NCBI GenBank assembly: GCA_002105175.1
Contig: MCGE01000005.1
Location: 124,001 to 188,000, forward strand
Reading direction: 5' to 3'
Source: Absidia repens
Taxonomy: Eukaryota; Mucoromycota; Mucoromycetes; Mucorales; Cunninghamellaceae
DNA: 64,000 nt
Shown here: piece after piece, positions 1 to 12,189 of the stretch
Numbering within the stretch: position 1 is the stretch's first letter
Layout of the letters: each line of letters opens with the position of its first letter
The notes under the pieces: model-generated
Told to the model about the DNA's origin: nothing
The model's input: the letters and a program-made list of their open reading frames with translations, nothing else
Database searches by the model: none
Position numbers and translations under genes: made by a program

Positions 1-2
1 AA

Positions 3-3000
3 ACGAAAGTCATGGAAAAGAAATTAGCAAGACGTATGCTTCCTCCTCCCGCACGCATGGTGACGCGTGGCGTTAGTGGTGCTGTTAGACCCAAGAGTCT
101 CGATGAAATTTTGTCAAGACTTGATGTAAGTTGAAATGCGAATTATACTGGATGAAGGATGGTACTGATTGTCTATTATTTTATGTGAATCAGCAAAAGG
201 ATGCAGGAGCATTAACTTGCAAGGAGGCCAAATCCGGCCAATCGTCATCGGTACTTGTACATTCACCAAAATCGAAACGACCTCAGCGTATACGTATTAC
301 TCAACCTCGATCTGATTGGAAAATTGGACAGCCTCAAACATATAATGGTGTCAAGGTTGGAGGCATTGGACGGGATCGATTACATGAATTCGATTTATTT
401 GCTTGGCAACTCAGGACGAAAACGCTACCTCTTTACAAGGCTCTTCAAACTGCTAACAAGACACTCACTACTCAAGATTGGAAGGTACATAATATAGTAT
501 ATATTATAAAGAGTGGGATGGGACAGAAAGCTTATTGTGATCCATTTTATTGTATGTGTTGTGTAGATTGCAAACGATGAATTGAAAGCGGTCAAAAATA
601 TTCAAAAGATTGAAGATCTCAAGATGAAAAATATGTGGGGGTTCCGTCAATTGAAGCGACATCGCTCATCACCTCGCTCTAAAACTCACTGGGATTCGCT
701 CTTGGATGAAATGGTAAGAAATGATAAAAGCCGGTCTTTAGGACATAGTGAGTCATATTCATCGCACCTTCGACTTTTAATAGAAATGGATGCATACTGA
801 TTTTAAGGAAGAACGAAAATGGAAAAAAGCTATGGCATATATTGTGTCCCGTGCTGTGATGGAGTGGCATTGGACTGATGACAAAAGCTCAGTTTGCGTG
901 AAGGTAAGATGAGTGAAATGTTATTGGCGTCTCACTTTGAAAGATGAATAGCTAAGCTAATATTTTTGATTTAGGCCAAGATGCCTAGTACATCAAATTC
1001 ACATACCGATACTGGCCGGACGACAACAATGGAGATTGACGATGAAATATGCAAGGCATCAGAAGAAGCTGAAAAGGATGACACCATCAAGACTGAAGAC
1101 ATAGATGTGCCACCAAAAGAATCAACGCTCCAAAATACAAGCAAAACGTCACCATCTTCACCACCATCTCCTCATTATCCTTTGTCTTTGGAAGAGACCG
1201 ATTCTGGAGAATTTGCGACACCAAGTTTACCTGCTTCTCTTGTTGAAGAATATCGTACTTTAGTTCGTGATTTGAATCCTGATATGCCCTTGGTCACTTT
1301 ACCTGTCAAAGACTTTGGCGACTTCGATGCTCATGCACTCTTCCCTGATTTGCTCCTCTATGCGCCACCGAATCCAGATTATGATGATCCTTACTTCGAC
1401 GAAGTGGAATATAGCCGTGTTGTCCCTATTTCTGCTTTAATGACTAGAAAAATTAAGCTGGTATCAAAATCACACCCCAACCTACGCAAGCGCACTCTGG
1501 ATGATGAATCTCCTGTCTCACCTTATTCCCAGAAGGCCAAGAAGATCAAGTCGTTACCTCAACACACTCGATACGATCCAACTCCATTGATATCACGTAA
1601 GTTCTGATGTCCTCCCTACCCTTAGTTGCGTAAAAGTAAAATGCTAACCTCCTCCTCTCCTCTTCTTTTAGCATTATTTGCACCTAAAAAAATTAAGGAA
1701 GCGCCTGCGATTCAGCCATCTGTTCCAACTACAACACATACTCAACCCGCAAATACATGGTCTGAAGATGACGATGTGTGTTTGATCAAACTTATACTCC
1801 AATATTCTTTCAATTGGGACCTTATATGTGATACTTTGAATGCTGATCGGTTGGCCATTTCTGGATTGCGGCGGACTCCTTGGGAATGTCATGAACGATG
1901 GAGACAAAACAACCTTACTTCTTTGACAGGGCAGGTTAACTCGAGTAAGTTGAAAAAATGGAAATGGATTAGAAGAGGTGGAAGAGCTATACTATCGCGG
2001 CGCTGACTTGACCATTTTATTTTGTAGTGTATGTACCCAATATGAAGAAAGATCTTATCAGACGACCGGCCTTGGTACGACTTGATTCTACCAGCAAACG
2101 CCATCGACAGTACAATATTTTTGAAGCGATCAAGAAAACACAAAAAAAAAGGGAAGAAGCTCAAAAGCCTGCAAGTAAGTGGAAAATTGTTTTACATTAT
2201 TTCTTATTGATATAGTCCCTGATTATTATCGTTATCGTTATCGCTATTTTTATTCTTATTCTCATTTTGCATTTATAGATACCACTTTACCACCAAGAAG
2301 CTCCGTGGAGACGCATGGATTTAGTTCAACTGGACAACGACTACCTTCTGCTATGGATTTGACCATGATGAAATTCCAAAGGGACAGACAGATGGCTCAA
2401 GCGTTACTGGAACAAAGACAATTGTCAGCAAGCTACGGCCTTCCTACTCATCCACCTAATGTAAGTTATTTGCTGATGATGATATATACATATCAGATAT
2501 TGAGATTGGTATTTTTTTTTTCTTCCTCTCTAGGCTGTTCCACGACCTGTTCCACAATCTTCACTACCGCACCCTCAGTTACTTGCCGCGGCTCAACAGC
2601 AACAGCAACAGCAACAACAGCAACAGCAACAACATCAGCAACACCAGCAAAGGCTTGCAGCGGCAGCAGCAGCAGCGGCAGCTCAAGCTCAAGCTCAAGC
2701 TCAGTCATCATCAGCTGCAAACCACTCCATTCCGAATCGCCCGCCCATGAGTGTGCCGCCTGTCACTGGTATACCACAACAGCATATGCCGTTAGCACAG
2801 AACGCCGCCAATCCTAATGTGAATAGGTACCCGTCTGCTCAACTTCAGCTTCTTCGCCAACAACAAGTGGCATTAATGGCAGCAGCACAAGCACAGGCGC
2901 AACAACAGTTACAGACTCAACAAGCTGCAGCTCACAATCATGGCTTACCCAATGGATCTTTGCCTACTCAAAGACCCATTGCTTCTCCAGTAGGTGCTCA

Positions 3001-3857
3001 GTCACAAGGTAAATACGATGAGCTGGAAAAATAGAGGTGATAATATCATACATAGCTTCTTACCTGACATTATTTTCTTCATAGTGCATATGCCGGCTCC
3101 TAGCGCGGAAACTGTAGCTCAACAAGTGTCCCAGATGGCATCACCAGCGGTATCACAACAACCCACGGCAAGCTCCAAACCACCTCAGGGTGATCATCAT
3201 CATCAACAGCAGACTCAGCAACAGCTGCCCATGACACAGCAACAACAACAACAACCTCAACAGCAGCAGCCCATGACACCACAACAAATAAATGCTCAAA
3301 ACCAAATGCAAAACACCTCATTGGCATTGATGGCAGCGCAACTGATGGGATATCCGCTTGGGCAAATGGGACCTCAACAACAACTTCAGCTTCAGCGTTA
3401 CATTGCTCAACTTCAACTACGAAATTCGACCACGCAGCAATTACAAAATGCAAATACAGGAGTCCCTTTACCAGCATCCAGTCCCAATGTATCACTCAAC
3501 AATGTACCTGCAACACAACAGCAGCAGCAAATCCCGGCGTCTCTTCTTGCTGCTCAACAACAACAGCAACAACAGCAGCTTCAGCAAAGATTTCAGCAAA
3601 TGGCTCAACTACAACAAGTACTACAGCAGCAGCAAGCTTTACAACAACAGCAACAGCAGCAGCAGCAGCAGCAGCAGCAAAATATGTCCCACACACAGCA
3701 GCAAGCTCTGCACCAGCAACAGCAGCCATTACATCAGCAGCCAACAGCAACTGGTGCGACTTCTCAGCAGCCATCATCTCCTTCTCACCCGCCACAGCAA
3801 CAGTCATCTTCCCCTCTTCCTCCTCAAACACTATCGAACCAGACGCCCAGTCAATAA
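3..3857 (+). CDS. eaf1: Eaf1/Vid21-like NuA4 histone acetyltransferase subunit (5'-truncated)
   Basis: This is the scaffold subunit of the NuA4 acetyltransferase complex in the nucleus; the 5' end lies outside the window. Ten exons join in frame: 3-125, 194-484, 567-713, 784-903, 975-1596, 1672-1944, 2028-2174, 2279-2460, 2534-3008 and 3085-3857, giving about 1050 visible residues. An HSA domain spans exons 3-4 (HWDSLLDEM then KWMHTDFKEERKWKKAMAY and AVMEWH, visible residues ~179-225). A SANT/Myb domain follows in exon 6 (TWSEDDDVCLIKLI to WECHERWRQN, ~462-512). The last ~400 residues are polyglutamine and Q/A-rich. HSA followed by SANT and a Q-rich tail is the Eaf1/Vid21 (animal p400/Domino-like) order without a SWI2 ATPase. 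Starting exon 4 at 808 instead of 784 would delete part of the HSA core, so 784 is preferred. A run of AATAAA signals follows near 4012-4025. Confidence 0.88.
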
Positions 3858-4689
3858 GGCAAGGTTTAAAATAAAAGCCACCCTCTCTTGTTATTAGACT
3901 ATATCTGTACATTTTTGCTTCCATTATTATTTTATATACATTTATCCTTCTGCATTTAGTTGTTACATATACATATACACATTCTTCTCAAAAATCCGCA
4001 TATATCCTTTGAATAAATAAATAAATGACTCTTCTTTATATGACTACAATTCACTTTTATATTTTTATACTCCCATGATTGTGTTTGAACGAATGTGAAA
4101 TTCATAGGCTTACATGGGCAAGGACAATGAGTCCTGTCTCGCATTTTCAGTGTCCACTAAATAAATCGCATGTTCTTTTTTTTTTCTTTTTTTTTTTTTT
4201 TTTTTTTTGTTTTGTATATTCCACTTCACTTTTTACAATGCGCTCACTCTATACAAAAATACGTCAATGGTTGTATGACGTACAGAAAAGAACTGATATG
4301 ATACAATTGTTGTCTTATCTATTGATTATTATTATTATTTTATTGATTTGGAGAGTGGATTGGGTGTTGAAATAAATATTATGAACTAATGTTACTGAAT
4401 TTGCTGGTTCGGTGGCGCATAAGGTGCCTGTTAGACAAATGTATTGATTTTCCTGGAATAGAAGGTTGAGGTGGTGGCATGAAAGTAACTTGGTTTACGT
4501 TTCTAAAAGTCTATGCTAGGGGGGAGGGGGGGGGCAGGAACACAACCTTGGTTGATTGGCACGGATGTTCGGGTAGTGACAAACTGTCGTTCAATTGTTG
4601 TGACTAAAATAAAAAAGGAGTCATAGAGGGTGAGCTGGAAACGAAGTATTTGATAGAACATCCATGAAGTAAACACAATAATGACTGTT
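3858..4689. other. Intergenic spacer downstream of eaf1
   Basis: No supportable gene. It holds the probable eaf1 3' UTR with several AATAAA motifs (about 4012-4025), a long interrupted T tract at about 4177-4208, and an AT-rich spacer leading into the dispersed repeat. Short open frames here have no domain features. Confidence 0.6.
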
Positions 4690-5364
4690 CTCACTATCTG
4701 ATGAGTCAAGGGATGGTTAACAAATGGTATTTATTTTATTGAAGCAATAGGATAAATAAACTAAAAGTGCGGGATTCTTTGTGACGATGGATCTAGTAGA
4801 GGTAGCATGAGGGAGACCAATGGGAGATGTGAGGTGTGGTTAATGCTATTCAAAATAACCAAATGTAATAACAGATCTAATATACTGTACAAGGCATGAG
4901 ATAAACTAAAAGAGTATCTTCCATTGAAGATTGACAGCAGCCAACATTAGTCTAGGTAAGCTAATCAAGACATTTCCCCAAGATCCTAAAATCAAAATGA
5001 AAGGGTTTCCCCATGCTTCTTGCAATCCCTTTTCTAAAACCCTTCTAAACTAGTCCTAACAGAAAGCGATGTAAAAATGATCTATTATACAGTATAAGAT
5101 ATGAGAAACTCATGGGACAATTTTCAATAAAGCAAATAAAAAAAAAGGCATGTTTTATTCAGATGTAGATACAATCTATGAATAAAGTAATACAAAGCTA
5201 AGCTAATGATGGTTCCAAAAAGCCAACTAATGGTGGTTCCAGATTCTAGATCTAAAATGAAAGGGTTTCCCCATGCATCGTGTAATCCCTGTTCTGAAAC
5301 CCCTTCTAAACTAGTCCTGACACTGATCTAAGTCCAACATAACCCCATACGAGCCACAATTGTG

Positions 5365-5399
<35 letters not shown>

Positions 5400-5530
5400 A
5401 AACAATCAGAAAGAAAAGGAAAAGAAAAAAAAAAGCCAAACGAAAGTAAATATTCATTCACGTGGGCGGCACTTGAAATGTTTCTATCGTTTCTGTGTGA
5501 GATATTTTCATCTTCAAAAAAAAATATTGA
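4690..5530 (+). repeat. Dispersed repeat family, copy A (with an extra partial core)
   Basis: Non-coding repeat shared with copies near 12.2, 28.1, 29.2, 34.5, 42.1 and 62.7 kb. The conserved core CAAAATGAAAGGGTTTCCCC occurs twice here in variant form (about 4995 and 5252), each followed by a CCTTCTAAACTAGTCCT block, so the core is partly duplicated. The right part has a purine-rich tract (A34 near 5364-5397) and ends with CACGTGGGCGG at about 5460 followed by a TTGAAA-like tail. The left module (TAGCATGAGGGAGAC near 4803) matches copy D. Confidence 0.8.
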
Positions 5531-5678
5531 GATTCAGAATGTGGTTTTTATTAAAAGATATAGTTAAGGGTGTATGATATGTGTGTGTTGCGGGTGCTTT
5601 GGGGTATGTTGGGGAAGGGAGGGGGTGGGGTTGGACGAGTGTGGTCGGCTTGATCAGTAATAACATCATCAAAACAAA

Positions 5679-7049
5679 TCAAAACAAACTATCCGTAACT
5701 AAACCTAATGAATCCATATTTTTCTTGAGCCAGTTCCAAAGATCTTCGCTGATGGATTGAGTGGGAGGGGTTGTGTCTTGAGCAACAGTAGAAAGAGGAG
5801 AAGAAGACGACGAGTAATCATCCGATGTTGGTGGGGTGATGTTGACGATACGGAAAGGATGACCTTCAGTGTTGAATACCCATTGATCCAGAGGGAAGCG
5901 AGGGGAGTTTGTTGGTTCGTCCCACATAAGATACAAATATTTGAATGTTTCTGCAAAAACGAAGCTTTCTTGTCGGTTGTCCCACTTAGGGAAAAAGGTG
6001 TCCACACTGTCAATTCCAGAGAAACCCGAATTGGCACGACAATAAGTATGGAGCGCATTGAAGATTTCCCATGACATATCTTGATAGGTTTGTTCTTGTG
6101 TCAATTGATGGAAGTAATAAATGGATTCCAGCGTTTCTAATAATTAAATGAAATAACTGTTAATAGTGGCAATCAATAAATGTGGGAGGATTTTGTTTAC
6201 CTGGTCTTAAAATATATCCAGGATCAAATTGGAAGACACCAAATTGTTTGGCCAGTCGTTCTTTGTGCCGAGTCAGATCACCTATCGTACTTCCATCTTT
6301 TGATACCCAGCCAAAGACTTCAGGTGCAATGCCAGTGCGTGTAGATGCCCAAGCTGTGTAGCACCCATTCAACAGTCGTTTTGCATCATTTTCGATGTCA
6401 GCCATTCCATCGATAAATCGAGCGCTAAGAAGTAAAGCGGAAGGAGCAAAACATGCCTATATAAAAATAAATGAATGGAAATCAAAAAGTAAATAATTTA
6501 TCTATTTTTAGAAGAAAGAGAAGAGCATAAAGATGTTCTTACCAATTCATCCATCACAGGTAAGTCGATGCCTTCTTGAAGGCTTGAGATAAATAACAAA
6601 TCATCGTGATTTTTTGGTGATTGCATCATATACCTCTTTAAGGCATCCACAGAATCAGTCATCATTTTTTTCTTGTGGTCGTCTTTTGACTGGGAGAAGA
6701 TATATTGCTTGATCAAGTATTCATAAAAGCTGTCACCCATGCCACCCCATGTAACAAAGCTACTTGCGGGAGCACCAGTTTCAGGATTGATCAGATGAGG
6801 GTAGAGTCCCGGATGCAATAGTTTCATTGTGTCTAATGAGTTGTAAACGCGTTGTCCCTTAAATTAAACAATAATACAATAAATAAATATAAGATGATCA
6901 TTACTGAATATTGTTGACTTACAATGTTATGGTATTTCCAATCACCAGTAATCTGAGACAACCTTGTAAATTCAAGCTGCATTGCCCCGACTTCTGCCAA
7001 ACATGAAGATCCACCCGGATACTTGGATTTGACAGCTTTTCCACTATTT

Positions 7050-7083
<34 letters not shown>

Positions 7084-7839
7084 CGGAGTTATTGGCATGC
7101 TTGGAATTTGATGTTAATCTTACGTCTTGAAATCCACATATTGATATGGGATACCGCTTGGGGATTCAGTAAAAGCAGGAAGCAGACGTTCCACCAAATC
7201 GGCGGCTTTGGCAGCAAACATATAGTCATGGGATAAATCATAGGCAGACAAGAGGCCACCAACATAACGGATGCAAGTTTCAAATACTTGGACATGATCA
7301 TTTGTAGACCCCCAATCAATAGCAGCAACAAATTCCCTGGCTTCCTTGAATTCATCCATGAGTCCCATAATATATAAGGTATCCAATGAATCTACAATAG
7401 TGGCACCCCATCCATTCCTAGATACATATATTAGAAAGAAGAAGAAAAAGAAAAAAAAAAAAAAAAAAAAAAAAAAACCAGCAGGGTGCATTTCATGCGG
7501 TTAGATCAGGCAGTGTGTCAGTATATATTGATTTTTATTTTCCTACCTGCTGTTTAATGGTGAATTGCTCACGGGTCTATTTTCATCAAATCCCCAACTA
7601 TAAGTCTTATATCCATTCCAAGCAAAAAGAAATGCTTCCTTGACTGCATTTTGTTTTTCTTCATTGGTGAGTTCATTTGATGCAGGAAGAGGATCATGAA
7701 AAGTACCATCATACAATCGCATAGAGGTCCTCAGGTTGGTTTCTGGTGCCTGAAATTCCATGGTAGCAAGTCCAGCATTCACAAGACGGGTTGTTGTCAA
7801 GCATAACAGTAGAGAAATGCAGCAGGATATAGATCGCAT
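5679..7839 (-). CDS. Secreted class I alpha-1,2-mannosidase (GH47)
   Basis: Glycosyl hydrolase family 47 enzyme that trims alpha-1,2-linked mannose from N-glycans in the secretory pathway. Six exons (7547-7839, 7124-7417, 6923-7043, 6543-6857, 6201-6456, 5679-6136) join in frame to 578 residues. The N-terminus has a hydrophobic signal sequence (ISCCISLLLCLTTT) and no obvious following membrane anchor, which fits a secreted or lumenal enzyme. GH47 landmarks in order: WNGYKTYSWGFDE, NGWGATIVDSLDTLYIMG, VFETCIRYVGGLLSAYDLS, GDSFYEYLIKQYI, RPETLESIYYFHQLT and FNTEGHPF. The glutamates in VFET, DSFYEY and RPET and the calcium-binding Thr of NTEGHP are present. The last motif has Gly where many members have Ala. 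The usual His before CFAPG is absent (DELACFAP). The ATG at 7839 is chosen because it begins the signal peptide. Confidence 0.92.
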
Positions 7840-8274
7840 AGTTTTTCGTTGGTACGATAGGTGTCAAAGAAAAAAAGAAAAGATGAAGAAAAATGAATTG
7901 CCCTTTTTGATGGCCACAAGCACGCCTTTCCCCCCCCCCTTAAAAAAAAATTCCCGAAGATCAAAAAGTGGAAAATGCATAAAATAAATTGAAAGATCTG
8001 AGAGATAGTAAATATAGAAGTGTTTGCAGAATGTTTTCTATTTCAATTTTATTGGGTTGAGAAAGCAAGAATGGCGGAGAATCATATCATTCATGTAAAA
8101 ATTGTCAGAAGAATAAAAAGGGGTTGGGTAATAATAAGCATAAATATATATTTATATAACTAATAAAGAGGATAAAAATCTAGTAAAATATCTTAGACTA
8201 TGATAAAAATAAATGATTCGTTTGTTAGTACTGCTAACATTATATCACGAGAACTAATATTTTCGTATTACCTG
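7840..8274. other. Spacer between mannosidase and PP2A-A genes
   Basis: It serves as upstream region of the mannosidase gene and 3' region of the PP2A-A gene, both on the minus strand. It contains a C9/A9 low-complexity stretch near 7930-7950 and AT-rich sequence. No gene is seen. Confidence 0.6.
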
Positions 8275-8584
8275 TTAGCAATGCTTTTCAGCGAACCACC
8301 TGACATCCATATCGCTGTCATCATTCAATTTCTCTAACGCAGGCTTGACTTGAGATGTAGTGAGAGCTTCAGTGGCAGGGCTGTTTCTAAGGATAGGCGT
8401 TAATACTTCTAAAGACTTGGCCACATTGAATCGGACATTAGGGATAGGATCTTCAACTAATTCGAGCACTGTAGGTAAGATGCAGTCTTTGACAATTTCA
8501 GGGGTCAATGATATAGCCATGGTCTAAAAAACGAAAATGACAAAGAGAACAATAAGATAAGTTGTTCCATTCCCATATAATTCA

Positions 8585-8615
<31 letters not shown>

Positions 8616-9567
8616 ACAGATAGTGCAAACAAGGTGGTCATTCGATACAAGTAGTTTTCGTTGCGTGCCATCATCATTACTTGAGGGATAACTGTATTTT
8701 TGGCCCAATCGCACCCAAAGATTTCTACCAGCTGTTTGAGGTTAGTTGTCGCCGCATCACGAATAGAAAACACAGTATCGCCTAACCAGGAAATGCATAA
8801 ATGTAACAGTCTTTCATCAAAGAATGTCACACCAAGTTGAGAAGCCAAGAATGGGATATATTCTATAATCGCCAGACGAACGCGCCATTGTTTGTCCTCT
8901 GCCAATTCGACGATAGCAGGAAGCAAGGATAAAGATAACCGTTCCACACCAATCACTAAAACGATCAAAAGAACCAAGTGTCAGTATCAACAATAAAAAA
9001 AATAAAAATAGCAATAATATATATATTTATATTTATATTTATATACCTTGATTCACATTTTCCATTTTCGATATGATATTGAGTCTAACGTCGGGAAATT
9101 CATCTTTCAGTAATTGCAAGAATAATGGCAAAAGATACTCAACCGTTCTAATAAACAAATAGAAGTATGGTTAGCTGATTGATTTAATCCACAATATCAT
9201 TTTCAATTAAAAAAAAAAATCAAACTTACATATCCTTTCCTAGAATAGGAGAAAGTCCACTGATATTGGATGCAATAGCTGCACGGACATTTTGATTGGT
9301 GTCGATGACAAGGTCCTTGATACATGGCAAAAGTTTATCCACCAGAGTCATTTCATCAATCATCTTGGCAAAAGCTAATAAATACGTGAAATGTATTGAG
9401 CACAATTATGCAACCTTTTTCTGCTATTGTCTTTTTTTACCTGGTGCTTGTCCTATAGTCACGACCTTGACCTCGCCTTCACTGTCCTTGATAAGAGCAA
9501 CAAACATGTCAACAAGTTCTTCTCGAGTCACTGATTCACCAAATGCTTGGCATAGCTATAAAGGTGG

Positions 9568-9607
<40 letters not shown>

Positions 9608-10981
9608 ACAATATATGCTGTGAGTTCATTGGGGTATTGATTTAATAGAACGGTTTTAATTACTTACTTCAGCAAAATGGGTTGCTACCATAAATCGAAC
9701 ACGCCATGATCTATCTTGGCCTAAAGTCTTGAGGATGGGTAACAGATGTTGTTTGTTTTCTTCTGCGGTCATTATGCTTGTTGTTTTCAATAAATCTTCT
9801 ACTGTAAGAAGTCGCACCGTATCTTGATCATCCTTGGTAAGCTTGAGGAAAAAGGGCATGAGGGTTGATAAAAAGTCTTTCTTGTCGACCTTTTTCGTAA
9901 AGTTCTAAAAAATAGTGATAAGCATAACCAGTCAGTTCTGTTCGATTCATTAGTAAGTTTGATGTAATATCGACTTACCCCAAGCGCTTTTGCAGCAGCA
10001 CGTCGAACCATTGGTGTATCATCTTGAATCAGTTGAGCAAAGAGACTAGAAAATGAGATGATATACGACATTAATGAGTAGCTCCATAGTGATCCATCAA
10101 TCAGTTTTGGACGGTTTCTTACTTTTGTAGTTCAGCCTTCCGTCCAGTCGACAATTTATCATATGCGACCGCAAATAATCCAGTGGCAGAAGTTCGGCTT
10201 GTGAACCATTCCCCATTCGTCAAGCTGGTCAAGACTGGCAAGAAGTAGTGTTCTACTTTAAATTCATTGAATAATGTCACAATTTTGCATATCGATTCAA
10301 CTGCCTATTGATAAGATAATAAATCAATCCATCATGATAACCCTATCACACACGCTGCCTATTTTTTTACAACATACCTTTTCGCGCACAAGTATTTCTT
10401 CCACTGCGGCAAGATTTTGTAATGGTCCGAGTAAAACATGCCCATATTCTGGTCCACCTACATATTCAGTAAAATCGCCCAGTTCTTCAGCCACTGCCAA
10501 TAGTATTTCATCGTCATCATCAATTGAATCTATTGCCATAAAAAAGGTAAGACACAGGCAATACCAGATTCACCGTTATAGATATTAACTTACCATTGAG
10601 GAAAGGAATCAGTTCATCTCTTGTTCTCTCAGGACCCAACGCCATCGCAATGGTGCCAAGATTTCGAATAGCGTTGATACGAAGCTGGACATCATCGTTT
10701 TTCAGTTCATCTACAAGAATTCCAATGGGATAAAGTTCTTGATCTTTCACGCCAACGTCAATATAATTGTTGTTGATGTTATTATTGGTATCAGGGCTGT
10801 ATGCAGGTGGTTGCTGGTAATGATGTTGGGTAAAAGCGGCGTTATCATCATCGCCTCTTATAAAAGCAGTAGCGGAAGGAGAATCGTGATTGTTGTAATG
10901 TTGAGCAGAGAAAAGATCAGACGCCGAGGTGGATTCGTGTCCCCTTATATCATTGTCCATGCGTGTTTGATCGGCATCCAT
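8275..10981 (-). CDS. tpd3: Protein phosphatase 2A 65-kDa scaffold subunit A (HEAT repeats)
   Basis: Structural A subunit that holds the PP2A catalytic and B subunits. Ten exons (10594-10981, 10378-10529, 10123-10304, 9979-10045, 9668-9904, 9441-9555, 9230-9374, 9047-9147, 8618-8955, 8275-8523) join in frame to 657 residues. Tandem HEAT repeats run from about residue 85 ([20 protein letters not shown]) to the C-terminus, with typical PR65 signatures: [64 protein letters not shown] and [11 protein letters not shown]. The family is normally about 590 residues; the excess is an unusual N-terminal extension of about 80 residues rich in N, Q, H and D. The start ATG at 10981 is the only one upstream of the repeats in frame, so the extension looks genuine. 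Intron tracts include a (TA)n run near 8587-8610 and poly(A) near 9570-9603. Confidence 0.94.
8587..8610. repeat. (TA)n microsatellite in a PP2A-A intron
   Basis: Twelve alternating TA units lie just 3' of the splice donor of exon 9 on the minus strand. It is simple sequence only. Confidence 0.9.
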
Positions 10982-11150
10982 TCTTCCGTTCTTTCGATGT
11001 ATTTATAATGACTTTTCTATATCGGTAGAAAGATGATGTCGAAGTCCAAAAAAAAAAAAAAAAAAAAAAAAGGAATCAAGTATTATGGGCGTATTTTCAA
11101 CTCCGCTCCTAAAGCTTTATCATTACATTCTCAGTTTCTTTCTCATAAGA

Positions 11151-11223
11151 GCCTTGCTAGCTCAATCGGCAGAGCGTGAGACTCTTAATCTCAAGGTTGG
11201 GGGTTCGACCCCCCCGTAGGGCT
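11151..11223 (+). tRNA. tRNA-Lys (anticodon CUU)
   Basis: A 73-nt intronless cloverleaf. The acceptor stem pairs GCCTTGC with GTAGGGC using two G-U pairs, the D arm is GCTC/GAGC, the anticodon stem is TGAGA/TCTCA around the loop CTCTTAA (anticodon CTT, lysine), and the T arm is GGGGG-TTCGACC-CCCCC. Internal A box (TAGCTCAATCGG) and B box (GGTTCGACCCC) promoters are present. A T6 run at about 11227-11232 fits a Pol III terminator. Confidence 0.96.
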
Positions 11224-11331
11224 TTCTTTTTTGCACGTTTAAACGACACATGCATTTTTTGTGTTTTGTCAGGAGAAAGTGCTCTTGTTACAACTAGTTT
11301 TGTAACTTGAGTTCTTTTTTCGTTATACGAT

Positions 11332-11526
11332 GTTACGGATAATTTTGGTTATCAGGTCGTAACTGAAAATTGTTTTTGTAGGTTTTTATTTTTTATAGAG
11401 TGAGCGCCAGAACTTTTTAGGAATAAGTTCAACCGTTTGTAGCTTCAAAGGCTTAAAGATAATAAAGGACTAAACTTGAGAGTCCAAGTAAGGATGTATT
11501 ATTTTCAAAAATGAAAATAATAAGGT
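11332..11526 (+). repeat. LTR-like tandem repeat, unit 1
   Basis: About 195 bp beginning TGTTACGG, including TATAGAGTGAGCGCCAGAAC and TTGTAGCTTCAAAGGCT, followed immediately by a near-identical second unit at 11528. No open frame, primer-binding site or polypurine tract was recognised. It begins 109 bp downstream of the tRNA-Lys gene. Confidence 0.85.
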
Positions 11527-11527
11527 C

Positions 11528-11724
11528 TGTTACGGCTAATTTTGGTTGTTAGGTCGTAACTGGAAATTGTTTTTGTAGGTTTTTATTTTTTTATAGAGTG
11601 AGCACCAGAACTTTTTAGGATTAAGTTCAACCGATTGTAGCTTCAAAGGCTCAAAGATAATAAAGGACTAACTTGAAAGTCCAAGTGAGGATGTATTATT
11701 TCCAAAGATGAAAATAATAAGGTC
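11528..11724 (+). repeat. LTR-like tandem repeat, unit 2
   Basis: A direct repeat of the preceding unit with scattered substitutions and single-base indels (period about 196 bp). Similarity to the third copy at 13.1 kb seems to continue past 11724 (AAAAGTATTCTAAAGTGTGG versus AAAAGTATTTCAAAGTAG), so the element may be longer than the tandem unit. Confidence 0.85.
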
Positions 11725-12185
11725 AATAAAATAAGTAGTGACTTAGATCAAGTCAAAAAAAAAATAAAGTGAAGCGAGATTCAGACTCAGCTGTCAAAAA
11801 TATATAATAAAAGTATTCTAAAGTGTGGAACAAAAGGAAGCCAACAAGTTGGGAGGTTTAAAAAAAACCCTTTATAATGAATTTATTAAAAAACCAGCCC
11901 CCCTCGCCCCCGCTCGGTCCCCACCCCAAAAAACTCATTCAAAAAAATTATATATACATATAGTAACAAAAATTATTCAAATAAAGTGAGTGGATGGTTT
12001 ACATGAAAAAATTCCACAAATAACTTCCTTCAACAGCTAATTATGAGAAAAAAAGAAGGCGGTGGCAATATTTATACTCCGCATAAGTTTTTTTATTTAT
12101 CATGTCGTTTCCCATTTTCTCATTCTTTCCCCCTTTTTTTTTCATGAAATGATGATGATCTTGGATTAGTATTAGAATTTGAATC
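11725..12185. other. Repeat-flanking spacer
   Basis: AT-rich sequence with a C/G-rich low-complexity patch near 11898-11925. It probably includes the diverged right part of the LTR-like element. No gene is seen. Confidence 0.5.
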
Positions 12186-12189
12186 AGGG

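Noticed and set aside
808..903. Exon 4 of eaf1 starting at 808
   Set aside because: The frame is kept either way, but only a start at 784 supplies KWMHTDFK of the HSA domain.
3100..3924. Long minus-strand open frames opposite the 3' end of eaf1
   Set aside because: They are antisense shadows of the CAG/CAA repeats and read as Val/Ala/Glu-rich low-complexity peptides. The plus-strand HSA/SANT gene explains the region.
5362..5577. Lysine-rich frame
   Set aside because: It is generated by the poly(A) purine tract of repeat copy A.
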